64,000 nt of DNA from an uncultured Collinsella sp. (lineage in GTDB: Bacteria; Actinomycetota; Coriobacteriia; Coriobacteriales; Coriobacteriaceae), in assembly GCA_900541055.1 (NCBI GenBank), contig UQHZ01000005.1:62001-126000 (forward strand). The letters run 5' to 3'. The notes under the pieces were generated by a model. The model was not told the DNA's origin. It worked only from the letters and a program-made list of their open reading frames with translations, and ran no database searches. Below, piece by piece: positions 44,391 through 53,108 of the stretch. A program made the position numbers and the translations under genes. How positions within the stretch are numbered: position 1 is the stretch's first letter; every line of letters begins with the position of its first letter.

Positions 44391-46310
44391 ATGAAAATAA
44401 TCAATATTGGAATTCTTGCCCATGTAGACGCTGGAAAGACGACCTTGACGGAGAGCCTGCTATATGCCAGCGGAGCCATTTCAGAACCGGGGAGCGTCGA
44501 AAAAGGGACAACGAGGACGGACACCATGTTTTTGGAGCGGCAGCGTGGGATTACCATTCAAGCGGCAGTCACTTCCTTCCAGTGGCACAGATGTAAAGTC
44601 AACATTGTGGATACGCCCGGCCACATGGATTTTTTGGCGGAGGTGTACCGCTCTTTGGCTGTTTTAGATGGGGCCATCTTGGTGATCTCCGCTAAAGATG
44701 GCGTGCAGGCCCAGACCCGTATTCTGTTCCATGCCCTGCGGAAAATGAACATTCCCACCGTTATCTTTATCAACAAGATCGACCAGGCTGGCGTTGATTT
44801 GCAGAGCGTGGTTCAGTCTGTTCGGGATAAGCTCTCCGCCGATATTATCATCAAGCAGACGGTGTCGCTGTCCCCGGAAATAGTCCTGGAGGAAAATACC
44901 GACATAGAAGCATGGGATGCGGTCATCGAAAATAACGATGAATTATTGGAAAAGTATATCGCAGGAGAACCAATCAGCCGGGAAAAACTTGCGCGGGAGG
45001 AACAGCAGCGGGTTCAAGACGCCTCCCTGTTCCCAGTCTATCATGGCAGCGCCAAAAATGGCCTTGGCATTCAACCGTTGATGGATGCGGTGACAGGGCT
45101 GTTCCAACCGATTGGGGAACAGGGGAGCGCCGCCCTATGCGGCAGCGTTTTCAAGGTGGAGTATACAGATTGCGGCCAGCGGCGTGTCTATCTACGGCTA
45201 TACAGCGGAACGCTGCGCCTGCGGGATACGGTGGCCCTGGCCGGGAGAGAAAAGCTGAAAATCACAGAGATGCGTATTCCATCCAAAGGGGAAATTGTTC
45301 GGACAGACACCGCTTATCCGGGTGAAATTGTTATCCTTCCCAGCGACAGCGTGAGGTTAAACGATGTATTAGGGGACCCAACCCGGCTCCCTCGTAAAAG
45401 GTGGCGTGAGGACCCCCTCCCCATGCTGCGGACGTCGATTGCGCCGAAAACGGCAGCGCAAAGAGAACGGCTGCTGGACGCTCTTACGCAACTTGCGGAT
45501 ACTGACCCGCTTTTGCGCTGCGAGGTGGATTCCATCACCCATGAGATCATTCTTTCTTTTTTGGGCCGGGTGCAGTTGGAGGTTGTTTCCGCTTTGCTGT
45601 CGGAAAAATACAAGCTTGAAACAGTGGTAAAGGAACCCTCCGTCATTTATATGGAGCGGCCGCTCAAAGCAGCCAGCCACACCATCCATATCGAGGTGCC
45701 GCCCAACCCGTTTTGGGCATCCATAGGACTGTCTGTTACACCACTCTCGCTTGGCTCCGGTGTACAATACGAGAGCCGGGTTTCGCTGGGATACTTGAAC
45801 CAGAGTTTTCAAAACGCTGTCAGGGATGGTATCCGTTACGGGCTGGAGCAGGGCTTGTTCGGCTGGAACGTAACGGACTGTAAGATTTGCTTTGAATACG
45901 GGCTTTATTACAGTCCGGTCAGCACGCCGGCGGACTTCCGCTCATTGGCCCCGATTGTATTGGAACAGGCATTGAAGGAATCGGGGACGCAGCTGCTGGA
46001 ACCTTATCTCTCCTTCATCCTCTATGCGCCCCAGGAATACCTTTCCAGGGCTTATCATGATGCACCGAAATACTGTGCCACCATCGAAACGGCCCAGGTA
46101 AAAAAGGATGAAGTTGTCTTTACTGGCGAGATTCCCGCCCGCTGTATACAGGCATACCGTACTGATCTGGCCTTTTACACCAACGGGCGGAGCGTATGCC
46201 TTACAGAGCTGAAAGGATATCAGGCCGCTGTCGGTCAGCCGGTCATCCAGCCCCGCCGTCCAAACAGCCGCCTGGACAAGGTGCGCCATATGTTTCAGAA
46301 GGTAATGTAA
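44391..46310 (+). CDS. tet(W): Tetracycline ribosomal protection protein Tet(W)
   Basis: 639 residues, the length of the Tet(M/O/W) group. It is an EF-G-like GTPase that removes tetracycline from the ribosome: G1 AHVDAGKTTL, G3 DTPGHMDF, G4 NKID. Sequence throughout (for example SGAISEPGSVEKGTTRTDTM, IDQAGVDLQSVVQSVRD, and the HMFQKV end) agrees with Tet(W) as I remember it, with a few scattered differences; I cannot exclude a mosaic with tet(O) or tet(32). It has low GC compared with its surroundings and is expressed through the upstream attenuator. Confidence 0.92.
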   Translation: MKIINIGILAHVDAGKTTLTESLLYASGAISEPGSVEKGTTRTDTMFLERQRGITIQAAVTSFQWHRCKVNIVDTPGHMDFLAEVYRSLAVLDGAILVISAKDGVQAQTRILFHALRKMNIPTVIFINKIDQAGVDLQSVVQSVRDKLSADIIIKQTVSLSPEIVLEENTDIEAWDAVIENNDELLEKYIAGEPISREKLAREEQQRVQDASLFPVYHGSAKNGLGIQPLMDAVTGLFQPIGEQGSAALCGSVFKVEYTDCGQRRVYLRLYSGTLRLRDTVALAGREKLKITEMRIPSKGEIVRTDTAYPGEIVILPSDSVRLNDVLGDPTRLPRKRWREDPLPMLRTSIAPKTAAQRERLLDALTQLADTDPLLRCEVDSITHEIILSFLGRVQLEVVSALLSEKYKLETVVKEPSVIYMERPLKAASHTIHIEVPPNPFWASIGLSVTPLSLGSGVQYESRVSLGYLNQSFQNAVRDGIRYGLEQGLFGWNVTDCKICFEYGLYYSPVSTPADFRSLAPIVLEQALKESGTQLLEPYLSFILYAPQEYLSRAYHDAPKYCATIETAQVKKDEVVFTGEIPARCIQAYRTDLAFYTNGRSVCLTELKGYQAAVGQPVIQPRRPNSRLDKVRHMFQKVM

Positions 46311-46360
46311 AGATACATAATCGTCAAGACGGCAACAATCAGAAGTTATGGAGGGTAACA

Positions 46361-46540
46361 ATGGAATATAGTAAGGAAGATTTAATGGAAGCAAAAAAGC
46401 AAATTTGGGGAGTGGGAGAGAACATGGGAACAGAGGAAAGTAAAAAAATCTGGGAGGAGAACGCACAATTTTGGGATAATGCAATGGGTGACGAATCTAA
46501 TGAATTTCACAGAGAGGTAGTGCGTCCCAAAGTAACAGAA
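46361..46540 (+). pseudogene. Clipped reading frames downstream of tet(W) (SAM methyltransferase N-terminus)
   Basis: From 46361 runs MEYSKEDLMEAKKQIW, the start of a small Firmicutes-type protein. It fuses in frame to MGTEESKKIWEENAQFWDNA (from ATG 46424, GGGAG upstream), the N-terminus of a class I SAM-dependent methyltransferase. The methyltransferase frame is cut near KVTE at about 46540, where host DNA resumes. Neither is functional. Confidence 0.65.
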
Positions 46541-47313
46541 CGGCCATTGCAGATCTCCTTTATCTCATCGGCGACCGCCCTCAGGCGTCGCTCCTCTTCC
46601 TTCATTTCCATCCTCAGCTTCGCGGACTCGTTGAGCGTTATGTCCTTCGACCGCCGCTGCTCCTTCAGCCGCTTGACGGAGGCTCCCATCTCATCGTAGC
46701 GCGACGTGAGGGCGATCAGCTTTTCCCGGTCTCGAGCGGGGCATACGGGGTAGAACCCCAGGCCGCCAATCGCGCGGGACAGCGCTACGGTGCGCGACAG
46801 GTCGACCAGGTACTCCCAGAGGTCGCCCTGCGAGAGCCGCCCGAATGCCAGCGCGCCTAGGAAGTCCGCGTATTCTGAACGGCCAGGATCGAACGCGCCC
46901 GTCGACTCGATTCGGTCGACGACCGTCGCGCCCTGCTCGGCCTGGCTCCTCCGCGTGAGGGCGACCGATATGCACGCGCAGCCGCCCGCCTCGACCAGGA
47001 GCACCGTCGGGTTCGGGAAGCACTTGTGCACGAGCTCCGCCACCTCGGCCACCGCCATGGTCCCGGCTGTCATCTCGCAACGGAGGAAGACGACGCTCTG
47101 CACGTTGCGCTCGTCGTCCTCGTACGGCGGGATGCGCGTCGTGGACTTCTGGATCGTGGCGAAGTGCTCGAGGCGCGCGACCTTGTCGAGCCTCTTCTGC
47201 TCGGTCTTGGTGAGCATGGCCTGCTTGACGAGCACCGTCTTGGGAATGCGGCGGCATCCCGCGAGCGCCGCTTCGGGCAGGCGCAGGATTCCGTTCCAGT
47301 CGATGCCGCTCAT
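46507..47313 (-). CDS. DUF4391 protein, 3' end replaced by tet(W) cassette
   Basis: 268 residues. DUF4391 proteins commonly accompany type III-like modification/helicase operons. Family-type stretches: IPKTVLVKQAMLTKTEQKRL, VQSVVFLRCEMTAGTMAVAE. The C-terminus is a charged coiled coil (RRSKDITLNESAKLRMEMKE). The last 11 or so residues (RSVTLGRTTSL) are read from the antisense of the cassette, so the native end has been lost. The ATG overlaps the helicase stop (ATGA), giving coupled translation. Confidence 0.8.
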   Translation of the reverse strand: MSGIDWNGILRLPEAALAGCRRIPKTVLVKQAMLTKTEQKRLDKVARLEHFATIQKSTTRIPPYEDDERNVQSVVFLRCEMTAGTMAVAEVAELVHKCFPNPTVLLVEAGGCACISVALTRRSQAEQGATVVDRIESTGAFDPGRSEYADFLGALAFGRLSQGDLWEYLVDLSRTVALSRAIGGLGFYPVCPARDREKLIALTSRYDEMGASVKRLKEQRRSKDITLNESAKLRMEMKEEERRLRAVADEIKEICNGRSVTLGRTTSL

Positions 47314-50300
47314 CGCAGCACCGCGAAACATACCAACGAGTAGTCGTTGAAGCCCATGACGGTGCCGCTGCCGACCTCTCCCAGGCTGAACAGGCTCTCG
47401 ATGCCTTTGTCCTGCTGCGTTCCGGTGATGGCCGCAACGACATCGTCAAGCAGGTCGGTGTAGGCGTCCATCCTCGTCCCGTCGCGGGTCTCGCGGTTGA
47501 ACTCGCGGCACAGCTTAGCGATGGGCTCGGGATGCCCAGAGCAGACGGCGCGCATGATGTCGAGCGCCGGCTTGGGCTGGGTGTGCTTCGTCATGACCTC
47601 GCCGTCGGCCGACACGTACACCACGTAGTACGGGAAGACAGGGTTCGTGTCCCTGGGATCGTTGCCCTCGTCGTTCTGCTTGAGGCAGAAGACCACGCCT
47701 GGCTTCACGTCGCTGCGAAGCTCGTCGGGGATGGGGGCCACGGCGTGCAGTCCCGCCGGCGAGTTCTCCAACGCGCCGGGATGCTCCTTGGCGTAGCGCT
47801 GGAGCTCCACGCGGAAGTCGTCGAAGGCGAAATCCGTGATCGAGATGCCGCCCGAGATGTCCTCGAGGTCGAGCACCTCGCTCTTGAGCTGCTGGAGCTG
47901 CCGGCGACGGTACTTGAGGTCGTTCATCTCTCCATTGCCCTTGGCCTCCAGCACGTTCTCCTCGCCGGTTGCCGACGCGTCGAGCAGCGCCATGCGCCCC
48001 TTCACGCGGCCCTCGAGCTGGATGTACTCGTCGAGCGCGATGTCCGGCCAGAAGTTGACCAGCTGGATCTGGGAGTTCTTCGATCCCAGGCGGTCGATGC
48101 GGCCGAAGCGCTGGATGATGCGCACGGGGTTCCAGTGGATGTCGTAGTTCACCAGGCAGTCGCAGTCCTGCAGGTTCTGGCCCTCGGAGATGCAGTCCGT
48201 CGCGAAGACGACGTCGATCTCGCCGAGCTCCCGCTGGCTCTCCGGCAGCTCCTTTGAGACGGGAGAGAACCTCGCGAGGATGTTCTCGAAGGTGGTCCTG
48301 GGAAGCTTCAGCGAGTAGGTCCGGTTGGAGCTGCCCGCCACCTCGGCGCACTCGATTCCGAGCTCGCGCTTCAGCCAGGGCGCCAGCTGCTCGAAAAGGT
48401 ACGCCGTCGTGTCGGCGAACGCGCTGAACACCAGCACCTTGCGGTTGCCGGGGTTGTACGGCTCGCTGACCTTGCCCGCGATGAAGTCGCGCAGCTTCAC
48501 GAGCTTGGCATCGCGCTCGGGCGTCACCGCGTCGGCATAGGTTAGCAGGGCCCGGAGCACCTGGATGTCGAAGTCGAGGTCCTGGCCCAGGCGCAGGGCG
48601 TCGACGTCTCGCAGGTCGACTCGCACCTTGCCGCCGGCCTCGAACTCCTCGGCATCGTCGTCGTCGAACCCGTCCTCGAGGCCCTCGGTGCCGTAGGCGA
48701 CCCCCGACGCGTCGGCGTCGAGCCTCGCGCGCAGGTCGACGCAGCCGTCGAGGATTCGTCGCAGCGTGATGCGGAAGCTGTTCACGGAGGACTCCATGCG
48801 CTTGAGGACGTTGACGCGCATGAGGTTGGCCACCGCCGTCGTGCGGTGGACCTGGCTCTCGAAGTCCTTGCCCCACGTGTCCCCGTAGCGGTCCTCGTAC
48901 TTGCGGCGCTGGTCGGCGCGCACGTAGGAGAGCACCTGGTACTGGGCGAACGTGAGCTGGGCGATCATGTCGTTGAGCACGGCAATCGGCGGCAGCTCGC
49001 CTTCTAGGTCGATGGGCGTCTGAAACGACAGGGGCGGCCGGCGCGCCGGGAAGGTACCGCTCGCGGCGCCGTAGTACTTCGTGATGTGCTTGCGGCTGCG
49101 CGCGATGGTCAGCACGTCGAGCAGCTTGAAGTAGTCGGCGTTCACCGCGTTCACGAAGCTCTCGGTCGTGCGCTCGGAGTCGGAGAGCTTGCTCCACTCG
49201 TTGAACCTCTGCTGGGCGACGCGCGTCACGTGGGTGATCGACGGGATGCCGTCGGTATCGGCGAGGTACGCGTCGTCTCCCTCGGTGATGAGCTCGATCT
49301 GGTTTCGCAGGTCGAGCAGGCGGTTGTTCACCGGGGTGGCAGAGAGCATGAGCACCTTCGTGCGCTGGCCCGACTTGATGACGTCCTCGATGAGGCGCGT
49401 GTAGCGGTCGGTCTTGTCCGCGTCGGTGCTCTTGTTCCTGAAGTTGTGGCTCTCGTCGATGACGAGGAGGTCGAAGTGGCCCCAGCGCAGGTGCTCGAGG
49501 TCCACCTCGCCGCTCATGCCGTGGTAGCGCGACAGGTCGGTGTGGTTGAGCACCGTGTAGCTGAAGCGGTCGTCGGCCAGCGGGTTGCGGTCGTCGTTGT
49601 CCTGCGTCCACAGGGTCCAGTTGTCCCGCAGGCGCTTCGGGCACAGCACGAGGATGCGGTCGTTGCGCTCCTGGTAGTACTTCATGACGGCGAGCGCCTC
49701 GTAGGTCTTGCCCAGGCCCACCGAGTCGGCGATGATGCAGCCCTTGTACTTCTCCAGCTTGCGGATGGCGCCCACGACGGCGTCCTTCTGGAAGTCGTAG
49801 AGCTTGCTCCAGACCACGGACTCCTCGAACTTGAGGCCGGGGCGGATGCCGTTGTCCTCGTCGTCCTCCATGAAGTCGCGGAACAGGTGGTACAGGGTCA
49901 GGAAGTAGATGAACTCGGGCGGGTTCTCGCGGTAGAGCGTCTCGACCTGGGCGGCCACCTGCGCGGTGACCTCCTCGACCATGGCGGGGTTGTCCCAGAC
50001 CGACTCGAACATCATCTTGAGGCCGACGGCCTCGGTCGCGTTCTCGAAATGGCTCACGCAGGTCACGGTTCCCGGACGGCGCTCGTAGCCGAGGCCCTCC
50101 TGCGTGAAGTTCGCGGCGGCGCCCATGAAGGCGTGGTCGTCGCCGGATGGGTTCTCCACCACGTAGGTGCCGCCCGGCTGGATGGCGCCGGACGTCTTGG
50201 CGGACTTGAAGACGCCCTTCTCGCGGATCCACTCGGCGCATTCGCGGGCGAGCGCGCGTTGGTTTAGGTTGTTGCGCAGCGTGAGCTCGAGCCCCGAGCC

Positions 50301-50555
50301 GCCGACGCCGACCTCGCGCGCGCGGCGGGCTACCTCGAACTCGCGCGGCTCCTTCGAGTCGGCCATGCGCTTGATGAAGGTGGGCTCGCTGAACAGGAAG
50401 CGCACCTCGTCGACCTTGGAGAGCTCCTCTTTGAGCTCCCCGTAGGCGAACACGGTGAAATACGAGCTGATTATCGACAGCTTCGCGCCGTCGTCGATGG
50501 ATTCGCCGAGGGCGTCTCCCAGGCGCTCCGCGCCGACGTTGCTTAGCGACTTCAC
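47310..50555 (-). CDS. PLD-domain SNF2-family helicase
   Basis: 1,081 residues. N-terminal phospholipase-D-like region (about 1-180; SIISSYFTVFAYGELKEEL, FMGAAANFTQEGL), then a SWI2/SNF2 helicase: IIADSVGLGKTYEALAVMKY (Walker A, about 280), VIDESHNFRN, LSATPVNNRLLDLRNQ, and motif VI IIQRFGRIDRLGSKN (about 845). GTG start at 50555, 4 bp after the ribbon-helix-helix gene stop. In this operon it probably acts with DUF4391, Mod and Res as a DNA translocase for phage DNA sensing. Confidence 0.88.
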   Translation of the reverse strand: MKSLSNVGAERLGDALGESIDDGAKLSIISSYFTVFAYGELKEELSKVDEVRFLFSEPTFIKRMADSKEPREFEVARRAREVGVGGSGLELTLRNNLNQRALARECAEWIREKGVFKSAKTSGAIQPGGTYVVENPSGDDHAFMGAAANFTQEGLGYERRPGTVTCVSHFENATEAVGLKMMFESVWDNPAMVEEVTAQVAAQVETLYRENPPEFIYFLTLYHLFRDFMEDDEDNGIRPGLKFEESVVWSKLYDFQKDAVVGAIRKLEKYKGCIIADSVGLGKTYEALAVMKYYQERNDRILVLCPKRLRDNWTLWTQDNDDRNPLADDRFSYTVLNHTDLSRYHGMSGEVDLEHLRWGHFDLLVIDESHNFRNKSTDADKTDRYTRLIEDVIKSGQRTKVLMLSATPVNNRLLDLRNQIELITEGDDAYLADTDGIPSITHVTRVAQQRFNEWSKLSDSERTTESFVNAVNADYFKLLDVLTIARSRKHITKYYGAASGTFPARRPPLSFQTPIDLEGELPPIAVLNDMIAQLTFAQYQVLSYVRADQRRKYEDRYGDTWGKDFESQVHRTTAVANLMRVNVLKRMESSVNSFRITLRRILDGCVDLRARLDADASGVAYGTEGLEDGFDDDDAEEFEAGGKVRVDLRDVDALRLGQDLDFDIQVLRALLTYADAVTPERDAKLVKLRDFIAGKVSEPYNPGNRKVLVFSAFADTTAYLFEQLAPWLKRELGIECAEVAGSSNRTYSLKLPRTTFENILARFSPVSKELPESQRELGEIDVVFATDCISEGQNLQDCDCLVNYDIHWNPVRIIQRFGRIDRLGSKNSQIQLVNFWPDIALDEYIQLEGRVKGRMALLDASATGEENVLEAKGNGEMNDLKYRRRQLQQLKSEVLDLEDISGGISITDFAFDDFRVELQRYAKEHPGALENSPAGLHAVAPIPDELRSDVKPGVVFCLKQNDEGNDPRDTNPVFPYYVVYVSADGEVMTKHTQPKPALDIMRAVCSGHPEPIAKLCREFNRETRDGTRMDAYTDLLDDVVAAITGTQQDKGIESLFSLGEVGSGTVMGFNDYSLVCFAVLR

Positions 50556-50559
50556 GCCT

Positions 50560-50772
50560 CTATGCCCCCTTCTTCGCGAGCTCTTCGATCATGCAGGTGC
50601 GCACGAAGGCGGAGAAGCTCATGCCCCGCAGGGCCGCCTCCTCCTTCGCCGCGTCGCGCAGGGTGTCGGGGATGCGCAGGGTCACGGAGACCTGGTCGCC
50701 GTCCACCAGGAAGCTTCTGATCTCGGTCTCGTCGGGATTGCTCTTGATGAGCTCCTTGTAGCTGTCGGGCAT
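50560..50772 (-). CDS. Ribbon-helix-helix regulator of the defence operon
   Basis: 70 residues. VSVTLRIPDTLRDAAKEEAA followed by LRGMSFSAFVRTCMIEELAK is a typical ribbon-helix-helix dimerising DNA-binding fold. The second ATG (50772) was chosen because GGGAG lies 6 bp before it; the first (50784) has none. First gene of the operon and probably its autorepressor, or an antitoxin-like control protein. Confidence 0.75.
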   Translation of the reverse strand: MPDSYKELIKSNPDETEIRSFLVDGDQVSVTLRIPDTLRDAAKEEAALRGMSFSAFVRTCMIEELAKKGA

Positions 50773-50791
50773 CTGCGCTCCCATCGCTCGA

Positions 50792-50822
50792 AATGCAATA
50801 CAAATGCGTTTGCAGCATTATA
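50792..50822 (-). promoter_or_regulatory. Promoter/operator of the defence operon
   Basis: A minus-strand TATAAT box at 50817-50822 is followed immediately by an imperfect palindrome (AATGC ... CAAATGCGTTTG ... GCATT, 50792-50819). It is a suitable site for the ribbon-helix-helix protein encoded 20 bp downstream. No clear -35 hexamer. Confidence 0.45.
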
Positions 50823-50940
50823 ACGCGGCGGCACGCGGCGGCACTGGGAATGCGAGGACGGCCGATGCCCAGGCTTTATATGAGCGCGGACGGCGATGGA
50901 CGCCCTGATAGGGCTTGGATGGCCGCTTTCGTTCGGGTCC

Positions 50941-51216
50941 TCATCTCTCGTTTTCGCGAGGTTTGGCGTTTGCCCGCTCCTCGGCGTAGAGAACCTCGTT
51001 CTGAGCCTCCAAGATTCGCGCGGCGTCGCCGATGCGCTCGGCGCACCTCTCGCTTATCGACTTCAGGGCCAGGATCCCCTCGACGTCGAGCGGGTCCAGC
51101 TGGTCGGCGTGCGCCAGGGACTCGAGCAGCTGGTCCAGGCCCCTCGCCAGCCTCCCGGCATCCGCCACCGCGTCGAGCAGTTCGAGGCGCTCCACCTTCT
51201 CTTCGTAGCCCAACAT
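50941..51216 (-). CDS. Hypothetical coiled-coil protein
   Basis: 91 residues from ATG 51216 with AAGGAG 7 bp before it. Almost all helix (EEKVERLELLDAVADAGRLA, LKSISERCAERIGDAARILE) with heptad-like hydrophobics and an acidic character. No family recognised. It lies alone between the defence operon and the partition genes. Confidence 0.55.
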   Translation of the reverse strand: MLGYEEKVERLELLDAVADAGRLARGLDQLLESLAHADQLDPLDVEGILALKSISERCAERIGDAARILEAQNEVLYAEERANAKPRENER

Positions 51217-51761
51217 CAGCTCGTCTCCTTCTCTCAACGGACGTGTCGCGCAGCACCGTAGCCGTTCCGCGCAACGAAAGCCTCACCGCCAGCGATCTTG
51301 TGCGCACATCGGCCGCAAGCGGCGCGGGAAAGCCGTCCGTCCCGACTCATGCCGCGGCGCCGCGACTCGGGAACCCGCCTCCGTCCCCGCAGCGACGTCG
51401 TCGCCAATCCCCGCGGGAGCCCAGCAACCGCCGACGGGTCGCATCCCATGCCCGGAGGGTCTCGGCGCCCACGCCGGATTCCATGCCGCACGCCTCCGCC
51501 CCTCCGACCCGAAACCCGCCCCGGCGCTCCTTGGACGCGCAGGGTCGCACGCCGGCAGGCGGCCCGCAAGGGCCGCGACACTTTTTCGGGTTCTTCGCCC
51601 CATGCGCTGCGCGCGCGAACAACGCGAAAAACTGACGTCGGGAGATTTCTACAACCACGTCCGACTTCGCTTCCTCCCTTGCCGGCACGCCCGCGCTGCA
51701 TGCGACTCACGCGACGCAAGGCACGCCACAGGGGCGGGCCTCAGAGTCTAAGGAGCAAGAC
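51217..51761. other. 545-bp GC-rich gap with no supportable gene
   Basis: Frames are open on several strands because GC is very high, but none has both a ribosome site and a recognisable protein. The minus-strand frame 51347-51688 begins plausibly (ISRRQFFALFARAAHG) but turns into low-complexity Gly/Arg sequence. It might be a decayed gene. Confidence 0.4.
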
Positions 51762-52133
51762 ATGAACGACATGAAGGAAAAGGCGATGGGCGCGGTCAAG
51801 GCCTTCCTCGAGCGCAAGGGCTACGAAATCGTCGACGAGGCCTGGCAGGGGCCCGAGGGCATCGGCGGGATCGACCTCGTGGCGGTGGACGAGGACGGGA
51901 CCCTGGTCTTCGTCGACGCCACGGTCCGGATCGGGACGGACGGCTTCCCCGAGGCCCACAGGGCGCGCGGGCTGCGCGAGGCGCTGGCGGCGACGTGGCT
52001 CGCCGGCAACGGCGACGACTACGCCGACACGCCGGTCCGCTTCGACGAGGTGGCGATGATGGTCGTCAAGGAGAACCGAGCGCTCCTGCGCCACCACATC
52101 AACTGCTTCGGCGAGATGGAGCCGCTCTCCTAG
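51762..52133 (+). CDS. UPF0102-like (YraN) small nuclease-fold protein
   Basis: 123 residues; AAGGAG 6 bp before ATG 51762. Layout follows UPF0102/YraN: AFLERKGYEIVDEAW, then GGIDLVAVDEDGTLVFVDATVR. The family usually reads FVEVK-x-R at this last strand; here the Lys of the PD-(D/E)XK-type motif is replaced (FVDATVR), so nuclease activity is doubtful. First gene after the gap and followed by a strong hairpin, so it is a separate unit from parAB. Confidence 0.7.
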   Translation: MNDMKEKAMGAVKAFLERKGYEIVDEAWQGPEGIGGIDLVAVDEDGTLVFVDATVRIGTDGFPEAHRARGLREALAATWLAGNGDDYADTPVRFDEVAMMVVKENRALLRHHINCFGEMEPLS

Positions 52134-52141
52134 GCGGCGCG

Positions 52142-52167
52142 CCCGGCCCCGGGCTCCCGGGGCCGGG
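52142..52167 (+). terminator. Hairpin after the UPF0102-like gene
   Basis: Perfect 12-bp stem CCCGGCCCCGGG / CCCGGGGCCGGG with a two-base loop, 9 bp after the stop. The T-run is poor. Confidence 0.65.
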
Positions 52168-52189
52168 TCTCCCCGAATCCGGCCCCTGT

Positions 52190-52263
52190 ACCACGAAAGC
52201 GTACATATCCGTACGTTTTCGTGGTACACTCCGCTTGTCGGACAAATCCGTACGGTTTTGTCC
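52190..52263 (+). promoter_or_regulatory. parA upstream operators matching the xis-int site
   Basis: Two nested palindromes. The first (52190-52224) has outer arms ACCACGAAA/TTTCGTGGT around CGTACATATCCGTACG, which differs by one base from the site at 35375-35390. The second (52240-52263) has arms GGACAAA/TTTTGTCC around CCGTACGG. They lie 80-150 bp before parA and are likely bound by the island XRE repressor. Confidence 0.72.
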
Positions 52264-52343
52264 CGACGCTCCGAGACTCGGGGCGCGCCGGACCGGATGC
52301 GGCGAGGCGCGCCCCACGCTACACGCTAGAGAGGACGCGACCC

Positions 52344-53108
52344 ATGCGCACGATAGCCATTTCCAACTACAAGGGCGGCGTCGGCAAGACGACTACCGCC
52401 GTCAACCTGGCGGCCATCTTCGCCGCCCGGGGCCTCCGGACCCTGCTCGTCGACCTCGACCCGCAGGCGTCGGCCACCGACTTCTTCGGCCTCTACGACC
52501 GGGCCGCATCCGAGCGGCGCACATCGGTCGAGCTGCTCTACGGCGGCGCGCCCGTGGAGGAGGTCGCCTACGCCGCCGGGGAGAACCTCGACGTGGTGGC
52601 CTCGACCATCGACCTCGTCGACCAGAACGAGATGCTCCTGCGCGAGCAGCGCCTCAAGTTCGCCCTCGACGACGCCTCGGGCTCCTACGACGTCTGCCTC
52701 ATCGACTGCAGCCCCGTGATGCGCAGGCTCGCCTTCAACGCCTACCTCGCCGCGGCGGAGGGCGGCATGGTCGTCATCCCCGTGAAGCTCGACTCCACCG
52801 TGATGCGCGGCACCGCGCTCACAGTGGAGGCGACGCGCTCAATCGCGGACGCCCTCCGCATGCCCACGCCCAGATGGAAGATACTGCGCACCTGCGTGCC
52901 CGGCCGCATGACCAACGCCGAGGCCACGGGCGCGGCCGTGCTCGACGGGTTCTTCCCGGGCGAGCAGTTCGAGACGGTAATCCACGCGAGCAGCAAGGTC
53001 TGCGAGGGCAGCTGGCAGTGGAAGCCGGTGGCGGCCTTCGAGCCGGGGAGCCGCCCCGCACGCGACTACGAGGCGCTCGCAGACGAGGTGTGCCGTGAGC
53101 TCGCCTAG
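52344..53108 (+). CDS. parA: ParA-family partition ATPase
   Basis: 254 residues. Deviant Walker A KGGVGKTTTAVNLA at the N-terminus, Walker A' LLVDLDPQASATDFF, Walker B CLIDCSPVMRR. ATG 52344 sits behind GAGAGGAC; no N-terminal helix-turn-helix, so it does not itself look like the repressor. Overlaps parB by 14 nt. On a mobilizable island it may stabilise an excised circular form or help transfer. Confidence 0.92.
   Translation: MRTIAISNYKGGVGKTTTAVNLAAIFAARGLRTLLVDLDPQASATDFFGLYDRAASERRTSVELLYGGAPVEEVAYAAGENLDVVASTIDLVDQNEMLLREQRLKFALDDASGSYDVCLIDCSPVMRRLAFNAYLAAAEGGMVVIPVKLDSTVMRGTALTVEATRSIADALRMPTPRWKILRTCVPGRMTNAEATGAAVLDGFFPGEQFETVIHASSKVCEGSWQWKPVAAFEPGSRPARDYEALADEVCRELA

Larger units (their letters stand above)
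43741..46540 (+). mobile_element. Low-GC tet(W) cassette inserted in the defence operon
   Basis: Base composition drops sharply compared with both flanks. The cassette carries the tet(W) leader, attenuator and gene, then two clipped reading frames. No transposase, resolvase or terminal inverted repeat is present, and host genes on both sides are truncated rather than simply split, so the insertion came with a deletion or by recombination. The left boundary is approximate; the right junction is near 46541. Confidence 0.75.

Noticed and set aside
37113..50772. DISARM or BREX system
   Set aside because: A PLD domain and helicase are present, but the DISARM genes drmA/drmB and the BREX genes pglZ/brxC are not; Mod/Res sequence is of type III.
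51347..51688. Small minus-strand gene in the GC-rich gap
   Set aside because: Start looks protein-like, but the rest is low-complexity Gly/Arg/Ala and no ribosome site is present.
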